In this document: piece after piece, positions 37,990 through 51,457 of the stretch
How the letters are laid out: every line of letters starts with the position of its first letter
How positions within the stretch are numbered: position 1 is the stretch's first letter
NCBI RefSeq assembly: GCF_029227915.1
Contig: NC_079877.1
Location: 34,561,851 to 34,625,850 of the forward strand
Direction: 5' to 3'
DNA from: Hydractinia symbiolongicarpus
Taxonomy: Eukaryota > Cnidaria > Hydrozoa > Anthoathecata > Hydractiniidae
Length of the DNA: 64,000 bases
Translations under genes and position numbers: made by a program
The notes under the pieces: generated by a model
Told to the model about the DNA's origin: nothing
Database searches by the model: none
Seen by the model: the letters and a program-made list of their open reading frames with translations, nothing else

Positions 37990-40440
37990 CATGTCAAATT
38001 AAGAAGAATATCATTTCTTGTAGTCAAAATGACTCATTTATCACATTTATAAGGTTAAAGTCCAACATCAGTTCAATTAAGTCCTACAGTCAATCGTTTC
38101 GATGTTGAAAGCGATACAACTTAGTAATATCGGAAAAAAATCACTAAATACATGTTGGTACGAATGTGTGACGCAACCGTTGTAACTCAAACGGATTGAC
38201 ACCGTTAGAAAGTCAATGAAATGGAGTTTTTGAAACTGTCTCTATATCTTCAGCGCGCGCTAACGGCTAGGATTGGTCCCACAGTACAAAATGACTTATT
38301 TATCTTAATTTTTAAATAAAGCGTTACCACAGCGCCCAGTGTAATCGGTGAGTTTCATCAATCATGTCAAATTAAGGAGAATGTTATTTCTTCTAGTCAA
38401 AATAACTCATTTATTACATTTATAAGGTCAAATTCCAAAATCAGTTCAACTAAGTCCCACAGTCAATCGTTTCACTGTTGAACGCGATACAACTTAGTAA
38501 TATCGGAAGAAAATCACTAAATACATGTTGGTACGATTATGTGACGCAACTGTTCTAACTCAAACGGATTGACACCGTTAGAAAGTCAACGAAATGGAGT
38601 TTTTGAAACTGTCTCTATTTCTTCAGCGCGCGATAACGGCTGGGATTGGTCCCACAGTACAAAATGACTTATTTATCTCAATTTATAAAAAAAGGCTACC
38701 CAGAGCCTAATGTAATCGCTGAATTCCAGCATTCATGTCAAATTAAGAAGAATGTTATTTCTTGGCGTCCAATTGTCTCACTTATAACATTTATAAGGTC
38801 AAAGTCCAAAATCAGTTCATTTAAGTCGCACAGTCAAACGTTTCACAGTCAAAAGCGATGCAACCTAGTAATATCCGAATACTTTCGCTAAATACATGTT
38901 GGTACGAATATGTGACGCAACCGTTGTAACTCAAACGGAATTATATCGCCAAGAAATCAATGAAATGTAGTTTTTGAGAATGTCTTTATTTCTTCAGCGC
39001 GTGCTAACGGCCAGGATTTGTCCCACATTAAGAAAATCTTTTTTAATCTAAATTTTAAAATGAATCGCTACCACAGCGCCCAGTGTAATTGCTGAGTTCC
39101 AGCAATCATGTCAAATTAAGGAGAATGTTATTTCTTTTAGTAAAAATGGCTCATTTATTACATTTACAAGGTCAAAGTCCAAAATCAGTTCAACTAAGTC
39201 CCACAGTCAATCGTTTCACTGTTGAAAGCGATACAACTTAGTAATATCGGAAGAAAATCACTATATACATGTTGGTACGATTATGTGACGCAACCGTTGT
39301 AAGTCAAACGGATTGACACCGTTAGAAAGTCAATGAAATGTAGTTTTTGAAACTGTCTCTATTTCTTCAGCGCGCGATAACGGCTAGGATTGGTCCCACA
39401 GTACAAAATGACTTATTTATCTCAATTTATAAATAAACCGTTACCACAGCGCCCCGTTTAATCGGTGAGTTCCATCAATCATGTCAAATTAAGGAGAATG
39501 TTATTTCTTCTAGTCAAAATGGCTCATTTATTACATTTATAAGGTCAAAGTCCAAAATCAATTCAATTAAGTCCCACAGTCAATCGTTTCTCTGTTGAAA
39601 GCGATACAACTTAGTAATATCGGAAGAAAATCACTAAATACATGTTGGTACGATTATGTGACGCAACCGTTCTAACTCAAACGGATTGACACCGTTAGAA
39701 AGTCAATGAAATGGAGTTTTTGAAACTATCTCTATATCTTCAGCGCGCGCTAACGGCTAGGATTCGTCCCACAGTAAAAATGACTTATTTATCTAAATTT
39801 TTAAATGAATCGCTACCACAGGGTCCAGTGTATTCGCTTAGTTCCACCAATCATGTCAAATTAAGAAGAATGGTATTTCTTGGTGTCCAATTGTCTCACT
39901 TATAACATTTATAAGGTCAAAGTTCAAAATCAGTTCAATTAAGTCGCACAGTCAAACGTTTCACAGTTAAAAGCGATGCAACCTAGTAATATCCGAATAC
40001 TTTCACTAAATACATGTTGGTACGAATATGTGAGGCAACCGTTGTAACTCAAACGGAATTATACCGCCTAGAAATCAATGAAATGTAGTTTTTGAGAATG
40101 TCTTTATTTCTTTAGCGCATGGTAACGGCCAGGATTGGTCCCACAGGAAGAAAATCTTATTTATCTAAATTTTTAAATAAAGCGCTACCGCAGAGCCTAA
40201 TGTAACCGCTGAATTCCAGCAATCATGTCAAATTAAGAAGAATGTTATTCCTTGGAGACCAATTGGCGCATTAATCACATTTATTAGGTCAAAGTAGAAA
40301 ATCAGTTCAATTAAGTCCCACAGTCAATCGTTTCACTGTTGAAAGCGATACAACTTAGTAATATCGGAAGAAAATCAGTAAATACATGTTGGTACGATTA
40401 TGTGACGCAACCGTTGTAACTCAAACGGATTGACACCGTT
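37990..40440 (+). repeat. Mosaic monomers, related to 9-10 kb of the window
   Basis: About six and a half monomers. The portion 39115-40080 closely matches 8985-9950 (GAAACTATCTCTATATC at 39722 and 9594). A small irregularity at 39040-39050 (CTTTTTTAATC for CTTATTTATC) lies in the AT-rich segment of the beta monomer. Confidence 0.8.
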
Positions 40441-43113
40441 AGGAAGTCAATGAAATGTAGTTTTTAAAACTGTCTCTATTTCTTTAGCGCGCGATAACGG
40501 CTAGGATTGGTCCCACAGTACAAAATGATTTATTTATCTAAATTTTTTAATAAAGCGTTACCACAGCGCCCAGTGTAATCGGTGAGTTCCATCAATCATG
40601 TCAAACTAAGAAGAATGTCATTTCTTGTAGTCAAAATGACTCATTTATCACATTTATAAGGTCAAAGTCTAAAATCAGTTCAACTAAGTTCCACAGTCAA
40701 TCGTTTCACTGTTGAAAGCGATACAACTTAGTATTATCGGAAGGAAATCACTAAATACATGTTGGTACGAAATTGTGACGCAACCGTTTTAATTCAAACG
40801 GATTGACACAGTTAGAAAGTCAATGAAATGTAGTTTTTGAAACTGTCTCTATTACTTCAGCGTGCGATAACGGCTAGGATTGTTTCCACAGTAATAAATG
40901 ACTTATTTATCTTAACTTTTAAACAAAGCGCTACCACAGCGCCCAGTGTAATCGCTGAGTTCCAGCAATCATGTCAAATTAAGGAGAATGTTATTTCTTC
41001 TAGTCATAATGGCTCATTTATTACATTTATAAGGTCAAAGTCCAAAATCAGTTCAATTAAGTCCCACAGTCAATCGTTTCTCTGTTGAAAGCGATACAAC
41101 TTAGTGATATCGGAAGAAAATCACTAATCACATGCTGGTACGATTATGTGACGCAACCGTTTTAACTCAAACGGATTGTCACCGTTAGAAAGTCAATGAA
41201 ATGTAGTTTTTGAGACTGTCTATATTTCTTCAGCGTGCGCTAACGGCTAGGATTGTTTCCACCGTAATAAATGACTTATTTATCTTAACTTTTAAACAAA
41301 GCGCTACCACAGCGCATAGTGTAATCGCTGAGTTCCAGCAATCATGTCAAGTTAAGGAGAATGTTATTTCTTCTAATCATAATGGCTCATTTATTACATT
41401 TATAAGGTCAAAGCTCAAAATCAGTTCAATTAAGTCCCACAGTCAATCGTTTCTCTGTTGAAAGCGATACAACTTAGTAATATCGGAAGAAAATCACTAA
41501 ATACATGCTGGTACGATTATGTGACGCAACCGTTGTAACTCAAACGGATTGACACCGTGAGAAAGTCAATGAAATGTACTTTTTTAAGCTGTCTCTACTT
41601 CTTCAGCGCAAACTAACGGCTAGGATTGGTCCCACAGTAAAAAATGACTTATTCATCTTAATTTTTAAATAAAGCGCTACCACAGCGCCCAGTGTAATCG
41701 CTGAGTTCCAGCAATTATGTCAAATTAAGAAGAACGTTATTTCTTGGAGTCCAATTGTCTCACTTACAACATTTATAAGGTCAAAGTCAAAAAGCAGTTC
41801 AATTAAGTCGCACAGTCAAACGTTTCACAGTTAAAAGCGATGCAACCTAGTAATATCCGAATACTTTCGCTAAATACATGTTGGTACGAATATGTGACGC
41901 AACCGTTGTAACTCAAAGGGAATTATACCGCCAAGAAATCAATGAAATGTAGTTTTTGAGAATGCCTTTATTTCTTCAGGGCGTGCTAACGGCCAGGAAT
42001 GGTCCCACAGTAAGAAAATCTTATTTATCTAAATATTTAAATAAAGCGCTACCGCAGAGCCTAATGTAACCGCTGAATTCCAGCAATCATGTCAAATTAA
42101 GAAGAATGTTATTCCTTGGAGACCAATTGGCGCATTAATCACATTTTTAAGGTCACAGTCCAGAATCAGTTGAAAATATTCCCACGGTCAATCGTTTCAC
42201 TGTTAAAAGCGATACAACTTAGTAATATCGGAAGGAAATCACTAAATACATGTTGGTACGAATATGTGACGCAACTGTTGTAACTCAAACGGATTGACAC
42301 CGTTAGAAAGTCAATGAAATGTAGTTTTTGAAACTGTCTCTATTTCTTCAGCGTGCGATAACGGCTAGGATTGTTTCCACAGTACTAAATGACTTATTTA
42401 TCTTAACTTTTAAACAAAGCGCTACCACAGCGCCCAGTGTAATCGCTGAGTTCCAGCAATCATGTCAAATTACGAAGAATGATATTTCTTTTAGTCGAAA
42501 TGGCTCATTTATTACATTTATAAGGTCAAAGTCCAAAATCAGTTCAATTAAGTCCCACAGTCAATCGTTTTGCTGTTGAAAGCGATACAACTTAGTAATA
42601 TCGGAAGAAAATCACTAAATACATGATGGTACGATTATGTGACAAAACCGTTGTAACTCAAACGCATTGACACCGTTAAAAAGTCAATTAAATGGAGTTT
42701 TTGAAACTGTCTCTATATCATCAGCGCGCGCCAATGGCTAGGATTGGACCCTCAGTAAAAATGACTTATTTATTTAAATTTTTAAATGAATCGCTACAAC
42801 AGGGTCCAGTGTAATCGCTGAGTTCCGGCAATCATGTCAAATTAAAAAGAATGTTATTCCTTGGAGACCTATTGCCTCATTTATCACATTTATAAGGTCA
42901 AAGTCCTGAATCAGTTCAAATAATTCTCACAGTCAATCGTTTCACTGTTAAAAGCGATACAACTTAGTAATATCGGAAGAAAATCACTAAATACATTTTG
43001 GTACGAACATGTGACGCAGCTGTTGTAACTCAAACGGATTGACACCGTTAGAAAGTCAATGAAATGTGGTTTATAAAACTGTCTCTATTTCTTCAGCGCG
43101 CGATAACTGCTAG
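40441..43113 (+). repeat. Seven-monomer block A, copy 1
   Basis: Contains a set of monomers with GGATTGTTTCCAC and TTAACTTTTAAACAAAGCG, a pair found nowhere in the first 40 kb. The block recurs 4477 bp downstream: comparable points are 40837/45314, 41210/45687 and 42328/46804. These monomers stay open for 83 codons in one frame only because of a shared indel state. The frame starts at TTG, just after an ATG-TAG, so it is not read as a gene. Confidence 0.88.
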
Positions 43114-43860
43114 GATTGGAGCCCACAGTAAAAAAAGACTTATTTATCTTAATTTTTAAATAAAGCGCTACCACAGCGCCCAGTGTAATCGCTGAGTTCC
43201 ATCAATCTTGTCAAATAAAGAAGAATGTTATTTCTTGGAGTCCAATTGTTTCACTTATAACATTTATAAGGTCAAAGTCAAAAATCAGTTCAATTAAGTC
43301 GCACAGTCAAACGTTTCACAGTTAAAAGCGATGCAACCTAGTAATATCAGAATACTTTCGCTAAATACATGTTGGTACGAATATGTGACGCAACCGTTTT
43401 AACTCAAACGGATTGACACCGTTAGAAAGTCAATGAAATGGAGTTTTTAAAACTGTCTCTATTTCTTCAGCGCGCGATAACGGCTAGGATTGGTCCCACA
43501 GTACAAAATGACTTATTTATCTAAATTTTTAAATAAAGCGTTACCACAGCGCCCAGTGTAATCGGTGAGTTCCATCAATCATGTAAAACTAAGAAGAATG
43601 TCATTTCTTGTAGTCAAAATGACTCATTTATCACATTTATAAGGTCAAAGTCTAAAATCAGTTCAACTAAGTCCCACAGTCAATCGTTTCACTGTTGAAA
43701 GCGATACAACTTAGTATTATCGGAAGGAAATCACTAAATACATGTTGGTACGAATATGTGACGCAACCGTTTTAATTCAAACGGATTGACACCGTTAGAA
43801 AGTCAATGAAATGTAGTTTTTGAAACTGTCTCTATTTCTTCAGCGCGCGATAACTGCTAG
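43114..43860 (+). repeat. Dimer HOR unit 1 (747 bp)
   Basis: Starts at GATTGGAGCCCACAG, a marker with an extra base compared with GATTGGTCCCACAG. The marker recurs at 43861 and 44608, exactly 747 bp apart. The second monomer of the pair has the GTAAAACTAAGAAG variant. Confidence 0.88.
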
Positions 43861-44607
43861 GATTGGAGCCCACAGTAAAAAAAGACTTATTTATCCTAAT
43901 TTTTAAATAAAGCGCTACCACAGCGCCCAGTGTAATCGCTGAGTTCCATCAATCTTGTCAAATTAAGAAGAATGTTTTTTCTTGGAGTCCAATTGTTTCA
44001 CTTATAACATTTATAAGGTCAAAGTCAAAAATCAGTTCAATTAAGTCGCACAGTCAAACGTTTCACAGTTAAAAGCGATGCAACCTAGTAATATCAGAAT
44101 ACTTTCGCTAAATACATGTTGGTACGAATATGTGACGCAACTGTTTTAACTCAAACGGATTGACACCGTTAGAAAGTCAGTGAAATGTAGTTTTTAAAAC
44201 TGTCTCTATTTCTTCAGCGCGCGATAACGGCTAGGATTGGTCCCACAGTACAAAATGACTTATTTATCTAAATTTTTAAATAAAGCGTTACCACAGCGCC
44301 CAGTGTAATCGGTGAGTTCCATCAATCATGTAAAACTAAGAAGAATGTCATTTCTTGTAGTCAAAATGACTCATTTATCACATTTATAAGGTCAAAGTCT
44401 AAAATCAGTTCAACTAAGTCCCACAGTCAATCGTTTCACTGTTGAAAGCGATACAACTTAGTATTATCGGAAGGAAATCACTAAATACATGTTGGTACGA
44501 ATATGTGACGCAACCGTTTTAATTCAAACGGATTGACACCGTTAGAAAGTCAATGAAATGTAGTTTTTGAAACTGTCTCTATTTCTTCAGCGCGCGATAA
44601 CTGCTAG
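43861..44607 (+). repeat. Dimer HOR unit 2 (747 bp)
   Basis: Matches the previous dimer but carries TTATCCTAATTTTT and ATGTTTTTTCTTGG. These are shared with the next dimer and absent from the first, so units 2 and 3 are the most recent pair. Confidence 0.88.
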
Positions 44608-45313
44608 GATTGGAGCCCACAGTAAAAAAAGACTTATTTATCCTAATTTTTAAATAAAGCGCTACCACAGCGCCCAGTGTAATCGCTGAGTTCCATCAAT
44701 CTTGTCAAATTAAGAAGAATGTTTTTTCTTGGAGTCCAATTGTTTCACTTATAACATTTATAAGGTCAAAGTCAAAAATCAGTTCAATTAAGTCGCACAG
44801 TCAAACGTTTCACAGTTAAAAGCGATGCAACCTAGTAATATCAGAATACTTTCGCTAAATACATGTTGGTACGAATATGTGACGCAACTGTTTTAACTCA
44901 AACGGATTGACACCGTTAGAAAGTCAGTGAAATGTAGTTTTTAAAACTGTCTCTATTTCTTCAGCGCGCGATAACGGCTAGGATTGGTCCCACAGTACAA
45001 AATGACTTATTTATCTAAATTTTTAAATAAAGCGTTACCACAGCGCCCAGTGTAATCGGTGAGTTCCATCAATCATGTAAAACTAAGAAGAATGTCATTT
45101 CTTGTAGTCAAAATGACTCATTTATCACATTTATAAGGTCAAAGTCTAAAATCAGTTCAACTAAGTCCCACAGTCAATCGTTTCACTGTTGAAAGCGATA
45201 CAACTTAGTATTATCGGAAGGAAATCACTAAATACATGTTGGTACGAATATGTGACGCAACCGTTTTAATTCAAACGGATTGACACCGTTAGAAAGTCAA
45301 TGAAATGTAGTTT
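44608..45313 (+). repeat. Dimer HOR unit 3, passing into block A copy 2
   Basis: Identical by eye to unit 2 until about 45330, where ATTACTTCAGCGTGCG replaces ATTTCTTCAGCGCGCG and block A resumes. The second monomer here also aligns with 40441-40836. Confidence 0.85.
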
Positions 45314-47604
45314 TTGAAACTGTCTCTATTACTTCAGCGTGCGATAACGGCTAGGATTGTTTCCACAGTAATAAATGACTTATTTATCTTAACTTTTAAA
45401 CAAAGCGCTACCACAGCGCCCAGTGTAATCGCTGAGTTCCAGCAATCATGTCAAATTAAGGGGAATGTTATTTCTTCTAGTCATAATGGCTCATTTATTA
45501 CATTTATAAGGTCAAAGTCCAAAATCAGTTCAATTAAGTCCCACAGTCAATCGTTTCTCTGTTGAAAGCGATACAACTTAGTGATATCGGAAGAAAGTCA
45601 CTAAATACATGCTGGTACGAATATGTGACGCAACCGTTTTAACTCAAACGGATTGTCACCGTTAGAAAGTCAATGAAATGTAGTTTTTGAGACTGTCTAT
45701 ATTTCTTCAGCGTGCGCTAACGGCTAGGATTGTTTCCACCGTAATAAATGACTTATTTATCTTAACTTTTAAACAAAGCGCTACCACAGCGCATAGTGTA
45801 ATCGCTGAGTTCCAGCAATCATGTCAAGTTAAGGAGAATGTTATTTCTTCTAATCATAATGGCTCATTTATTACATTTATAAGGTCAAAGCTCAAAATCA
45901 GTTCAATTAAGTCCCACAGTCAATCGTTTCTCTGTTGAAGGCGATACAACTTAGTAATATCGGAAGAAAATCACTAAATACATGCTGGTACGATTATGTG
46001 ACGCAACCGTTGTAACTCAAACGGATTGACACCGTGAGAAAGTCAATGAAATGTACTTTTTGAAGCTGTCTCTACTTCTTCAGCGCAAACTAACGGCTAG
46101 GATTGGTCCCACAGTAAAAAATGACTTATTCATCTTAATTTTTAAATAAAGCGCTACCACAGCGCCCAGTGTAATCGCTGAGTTCCAGCAATTATGTCAA
46201 ATTAAGAAGAACGTTATTTCTTGGAGTCCAATTGTCTCACTTACAACATTTATAAGGTCAAAGTCAAAAAGCAGTTCAATTAAGTCGCACAGTCAAACGT
46301 TTCACAGTTAAAAGCGATGCAACCTAGTAATATCCGAATACTTTCGCTAAATACATGTTGGTACGAATATGTGACGCAACCGTTGTAACTCGAAGGGAAT
46401 TATACCGCCAAGAAATCAATGAAATGTAGTTTTTGAGAATGTCTTTATTTCTTCAGGGCGTGCTAACGGCCAGGATTGGTCCCACAGTAAGAAAATCTTA
46501 TTTATCTAAATATTTTAATAAAGCGCTACCGCAGAGCCTAATGTAACCGCTGAATTCCAGCAATCATGTCAAATTAAGAAGAATGTTATTCCTTGGAGAC
46601 CAATTGGCGCATTAATCACATTTTTAAGGTCACAGTCCAGAATCAGTTGAAAATATTCCCACGGTCAATCGTTTCACTGTTAAAAGCGATACAACTTAGT
46701 AATATCGGAAGGAAATCACTAAATACATGTTGGTACGAATATGTGACGCAACTGTTGTAACTCAAACGGATTGACACCGTTAGAAAGTCAATAAATGTAG
46801 TTTTTGAAACTGTCTCTATTTCTTCAGCGTGCGATAACGGCTAGGATTGTTTCCACAGTACTAAATGACTTATTTATCTTAACTTTTAAACAAAGCGCCA
46901 CCACAGCGCCCAGTGTAATCGCTGAGTTCCAGCAATCATGTCAAATTACGAAGAATGATATTTCTTTTAGTCGAAATGGCTCATTTATTACATTTATAAG
47001 GTCAAAGTCCAAAATCAGTTCAATTAAGTCCCACAGTCAATCGTTTTGCTGTTGAAAGCGATACAACTTAGTAATATCGGAAGAAAATCACTAAATACAT
47101 GATGGTACGATTATGTGACAAAACCGTTGTAACTCAAACGCTATGACACCGTTAAAAAGTCAATTAAATGGAGTTTTTGAAACTGTCTCTATATCTTCAG
47201 CGCGCGCCAATGGCTAGGATTGGACCCTCAGTAAAAATGACTTATTTATTTAAATTTTTAAATGAATCGCTACAACAGGGTCCAGTGAAATCGCTGAGTT
47301 CCGGCAATCATGTCAAATTAAAAAGAATGTTATTCCTTGGAGACCTATTGCCTCATTTATCACATTTATAAGGTCAAAGTCCTGAATCAGTTCAAATAAT
47401 TCTCACAGTCAATCGTTTCACTGTTAAAAGCGATACAACTTAGTAATATCGGAAGAAAATCACTAAATACATTTTGGTACGAACATGTGACGCAGCTGTT
47501 GTAACTCAAACGGATTGACACCGTTAGAAAGTCAATGAAATGTGGTTTATAAAACTGTCTCTATTTCTTCAGCGCGCGATAACTGCTAGGATTGGAGCCC
47601 ACAG
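45314..47604 (+). repeat. Seven-monomer block A, copy 2
   Basis: Aligns to 40837-43128 at an offset of 4477 bp, falling to 4476 after a one-base loss near 46790 (GTCAATAAATG for GTCAATGAAATG). Several single-base differences are visible. The alignment ends abruptly after CCCACAGTAAAAA at 47605, where the array changes to another block. Confidence 0.88.
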
Positions 47605-49690
47605 TAAAAATGACCTAAATTTTTAAATGAATCGCTACCACAGGGTCCAGTGTAATCGCTGAGTTCCAGCAATCATGTCAAATTACGAAGAATGTTCTTT
47701 CTTGGAGTCCAATTGTCTCATTTATCACACTTATGAGGTCAAAGTCCAAAATCAGTTCAATTAAGTCGCACAGTCAAACGTTTCACAGTTAAAAGCGATG
47801 CAACATAGTAATATCAGAATACTTTCGCTAAACACATGTTGGTACGAATATGTGACGCAACCGTTGTAACTCAAACGGAATTATACCGCCAAGAAGTCAA
47901 TGAAATGTAGTTTTTTGAGAATGTCTTTATTTCTTCAGCGCGAACTAACGGCTAGGATTGGTCCCACAGTAAAAAATGACTTATTTATCTTAATTTTTAA
48001 ATAAAGCCTTTCCACAGCGCCCAGTGTAATCGCTGAGTTCCAGCAATCATGTCAAATTAAGAAGAATATCATTTTTTGTAGTCAAAATGACTCATTTATG
48101 ACACTTATGAGGTCAAAGTCTAAAATCAGTTCAATTAAGACCCACAGTCAATCGTTTCACTGTTGAAAGCGATACAACTTAGTAATATCGGAAAAAAATC
48201 ACTAAATACATGTTGGTACGAATATGTGATGCAACCGTTGTAGATCAAACGGATTGACACCGTTAGAAAATCAATGAAATTTAGTTTCAGAAACTGTCTC
48301 TATTTCTTCAGCGCGCGATAACGGCTAGGATTGGTCCCACAGTAAAAAATGACTTATTTATCTTAATTTTTAAATAAAGCCTTTCCACAGCGCCCAGTGT
48401 AATCGGTGAGTTCCAGCAATCATGTCAAATTAAGAAGAATATCATTTTTTGTAGTCAAAATGACTCATTTATCACATTCATAAGGTCAAAGTCCAAAATC
48501 AGTTTAATTAAGTCCCACAGTCAATCGTTTCACTGTTGAAAGCGATACAACTTAGTAATATCGGAAAAAAATCACTAAATACATGTTGGTACGAATGTTT
48601 GACGCAACCGTTGTAACTCAAACGGATTGACACCGTTAGAAAGTCAATGAAATGGAGTTTTTGAAACTGTCTCTATATCTTCAGCGCGCGCTAACGGCTA
48701 AGATTTGTCCCACAGTAAAAATGACTTATTTATCTAAATTTTTAATGAATCGCTACCACAGGGTCCAGTGTAATCGCTGAGTTCCGGCAATCATGTCAAA
48801 TTAAGAAGAATGTTCTTTCTTGGAGTCCAATTGTCTCATTTATCACACTTATGAGGTCACAGTCCAAAGTGAGTTCAATTAAGTCCCCCAGTCAATCGTT
48901 TCACTGTTTGAAGCGATGCAACCTAGTAATATCAGAAAAATATCGATAAATACATGTTGATTCGAATATGTGACCCAACTGTTGTAACTCAAACGGATTG
49001 ACACCGTCAGAAAGTCAATGAAATGTACTTTTTAAAGCTGTCTCTATTTCTTCAGCGCGAACTAACGGCTAGGATTGGTCCCACAGTAAAAAATGACTTA
49101 TTTATCTAAATTTTTAAAAAAGGGCTACCACAGAGCCTAATGTAATCGCTGAATTCCAGCAATCATGTCAAATTAAGAAGAATGTTTTTCCTTGAAGACC
49201 TATTGGCTCATTTATCACATTTATAAGGTCACAGTCCTGAATCAGTTCAAATATTACCGCAGTCAATCGTTTCACTGTTAAAAGCGATACAACTTAGTAT
49301 TATCCAAAGAAAATCACTAAATACATTTTGGTACGAATATGTGACGCAACTGTTGTAACTCAAACGGATTGACACCGTTAGAAAGTCAATGAAATGTGGT
49401 TTTTCAAACTGTCTCTATTTCTTCAGCGCGCGATAACGGCTAGGATTGGTCCCACATTAAAAAAGACTTATTTATCTTAATTTTTAAATAAAGCGCTACC
49501 ACAGCGCCCAGTGTAATCGCTGAGTTCCAGCAATCATGTCAAATTAAGAAGAATGTTATTTCTTGGCGTCCAATTGTCTCACTTATAACATTTATAAGGT
49601 CAAAGTCCAAAATCAGTTCATTTAAGTCGCACAGTCAAACGTTTCACAGTTAAAAGCGATGCAACCTAGTAATATCCGAATACTTTCGCT
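47605..49690 (+). repeat. Block B, copy 1 (start of the 8/9-mer region)
   Basis: The first part (to about 48000) recurs 2976 bp downstream at 50581 (CAGGGTCC at 47641 and 50617). The part from about 48110 recurs at 51458, 3348 bp downstream (TAAAATCAGTTCAATTAAG at 48121 and 51469). The two offsets differ by one monomer (372 bp). The block begins with an 8-bp deletion at 47614/47615. Confidence 0.82.
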
Positions 49691-50580
49691 AAATACATGT
49701 TGGTACAAATGTGTGACGCAACCGTTGTAACTCAAACGGATTGACACCGTTAGAAAGTCAATGAAATGGAGTTTTTGAAACTGTCTCTATATCTTCAGCG
49801 CACGCTAACAGCTAGGATTGGTCCCACAGTAAAAATGACTTATTTATCTAAATTTTTAAATGGATCGCTACCATAGGGTCCAGTGTAATCGCTGAGTTCC
49901 AGCAATCATGTCAAATTAAGAAGAATGTGATTCCTTGGAGACCTTTTGCCTCATTTATCACATTTATAAGGTCACAGTCCTGAATCAGTTCAAATAATTC
50001 CCACAGTCAATCGTTTCACTGTTAAAAGCGATACAACTTAGGAATATCCGAAGAAAATCACTAAATACATTTTGTACGAATATGTGACGCAACTGTTGTA
50101 ACTCAAACGGATTGACACCGTTAGAAAGTCAGTGAAATGTGGTTTTTCAAACTGTCTCTATTTCTTCAGCGCGCGATAACGGCTAGGATTGGTCCCACAG
50201 TAAAAAAAGACTTATTTATCTAAATTTTTATAAAAGGGCTACCACAGAGCCTAATGTAATCGCTGAGTTCCAGCAATCATGTCAAATTACGAAGAATATC
50301 ATTTCTTGTAGTCAAAATGACTCATTTATCACATTTATAAGGTCAAAGTCCAAAATCAGTCCAATTAAGTCCCACAGTCAATCGTTTCACTGTTGAAAGC
50401 GATACAACTTAGTAATATCGGAAAAAAATCACTAAATACATGTTGGTACGAATGTGTGACGCAACCGTTGTAACTCAAACGGATTGACACCGTTAGAAAG
50501 TCAATGAAATGGAGTTTTTGAAACTGTCTCTATGTCTTCAGCGCGCGCTAACGGCTAGGATTGGTCCCACAGTAAAAATG
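49691..50580 (+). repeat. Mosaic monomers between the block B copies
   Basis: About two and a half monomers, with markers CATAGGGTCCAGTG and CCTTGGAGACCTTTTGCC. Near 50070 the CATTTTGTACG box lacks one G. It has no close partner in the neighbouring block. Confidence 0.75.
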
Positions 50581-51457
50581 ACTTATTTATCTAAATTTTT
50601 AAATGAATCGCTACCACAGGGTCCAGTGTAATCGCTGAGTTCCAGCAATCATGTCAAATTACGAAGAATGTTCTTTCTTGGAGTCCAATTGTCTCATTTA
50701 TCACACTTATGAGGTCAAAGTCCAAAATCAGTTCAATTAAGTCGCACAGTCAAACGTTTCACAGTTAAAAGCGATGCAACATAGTAATATCAGAATACTT
50801 TCGCTAAACACATGTTGGTACGAATATGTGACGCAACCGTTGTAACTCAAACGGAATTATACCGCCAAGAAGTCAATGAAATGTAGTTTTTTGAGAATGT
50901 CTTTATTTCTTCAGCGCGAACTAACGGCTAGGATTGGTCCCACAGTAAAGAATGACTTATTTATCTTAATTTTTAAATAAAGCGCTACCGCAGCGCCCAG
51001 TGTAATCACTGAGTTCCAGCAATCATGTCAAATTAAGAAGAATGTTACTTCTTGTAGTCAAAATGGCTCATTTATCACATTTATAAGGTCAAAGTCCAAA
51101 ATCAGTTCAATTAAGTCCCACAGTCAATCGTTTTACTGTTGAAAGCGAGGCAACTTAGTAATATCGGAAAGAAATCACTAAATACATGTTGGTACGAATA
51201 TGTGACGCAACCGTTGTAACTCAAAAGGATTGACACCGTTAGAAAGTCAATGAAATGGAGTTTTTGAAACTGTCTCTATATCTTCAGCGCGCGCTAACGG
51301 CTAGGATTGGTCCCACAGTAAAAATGACTTATTTATTTAAATTTTTAAATGAATCACTACCACAGGGTCCAGTGTAATCGCTGAGTTCCGGCAATCATGT
51401 CAAATTAAGAAGAGTGTTCTTTCTTGGAGTCCAATTGTCTCATTTATCACACTTATG
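50581..51457 (+). repeat. Block B, copy 2, first part, with an extra monomer
   Basis: Starts with the copy of 47605-48000, including the ACATAGTAATATCAG and CTAAACACATG variants and the six-T TAGTTTTTTGAG. It then has a monomer (about 50985-51360) with GCAGCGCCCAGTGTAATCAC that is absent from copy 1. Confidence 0.8.

Noticed and set aside
40837-47055. A multicopy small-protein gene family
   Set aside because: The copies are the satellite monomers themselves. Starts are non-ATG, the frame is broken in most other monomers, and there is no promoter or polyadenylation context beyond generic AT-rich DNA.
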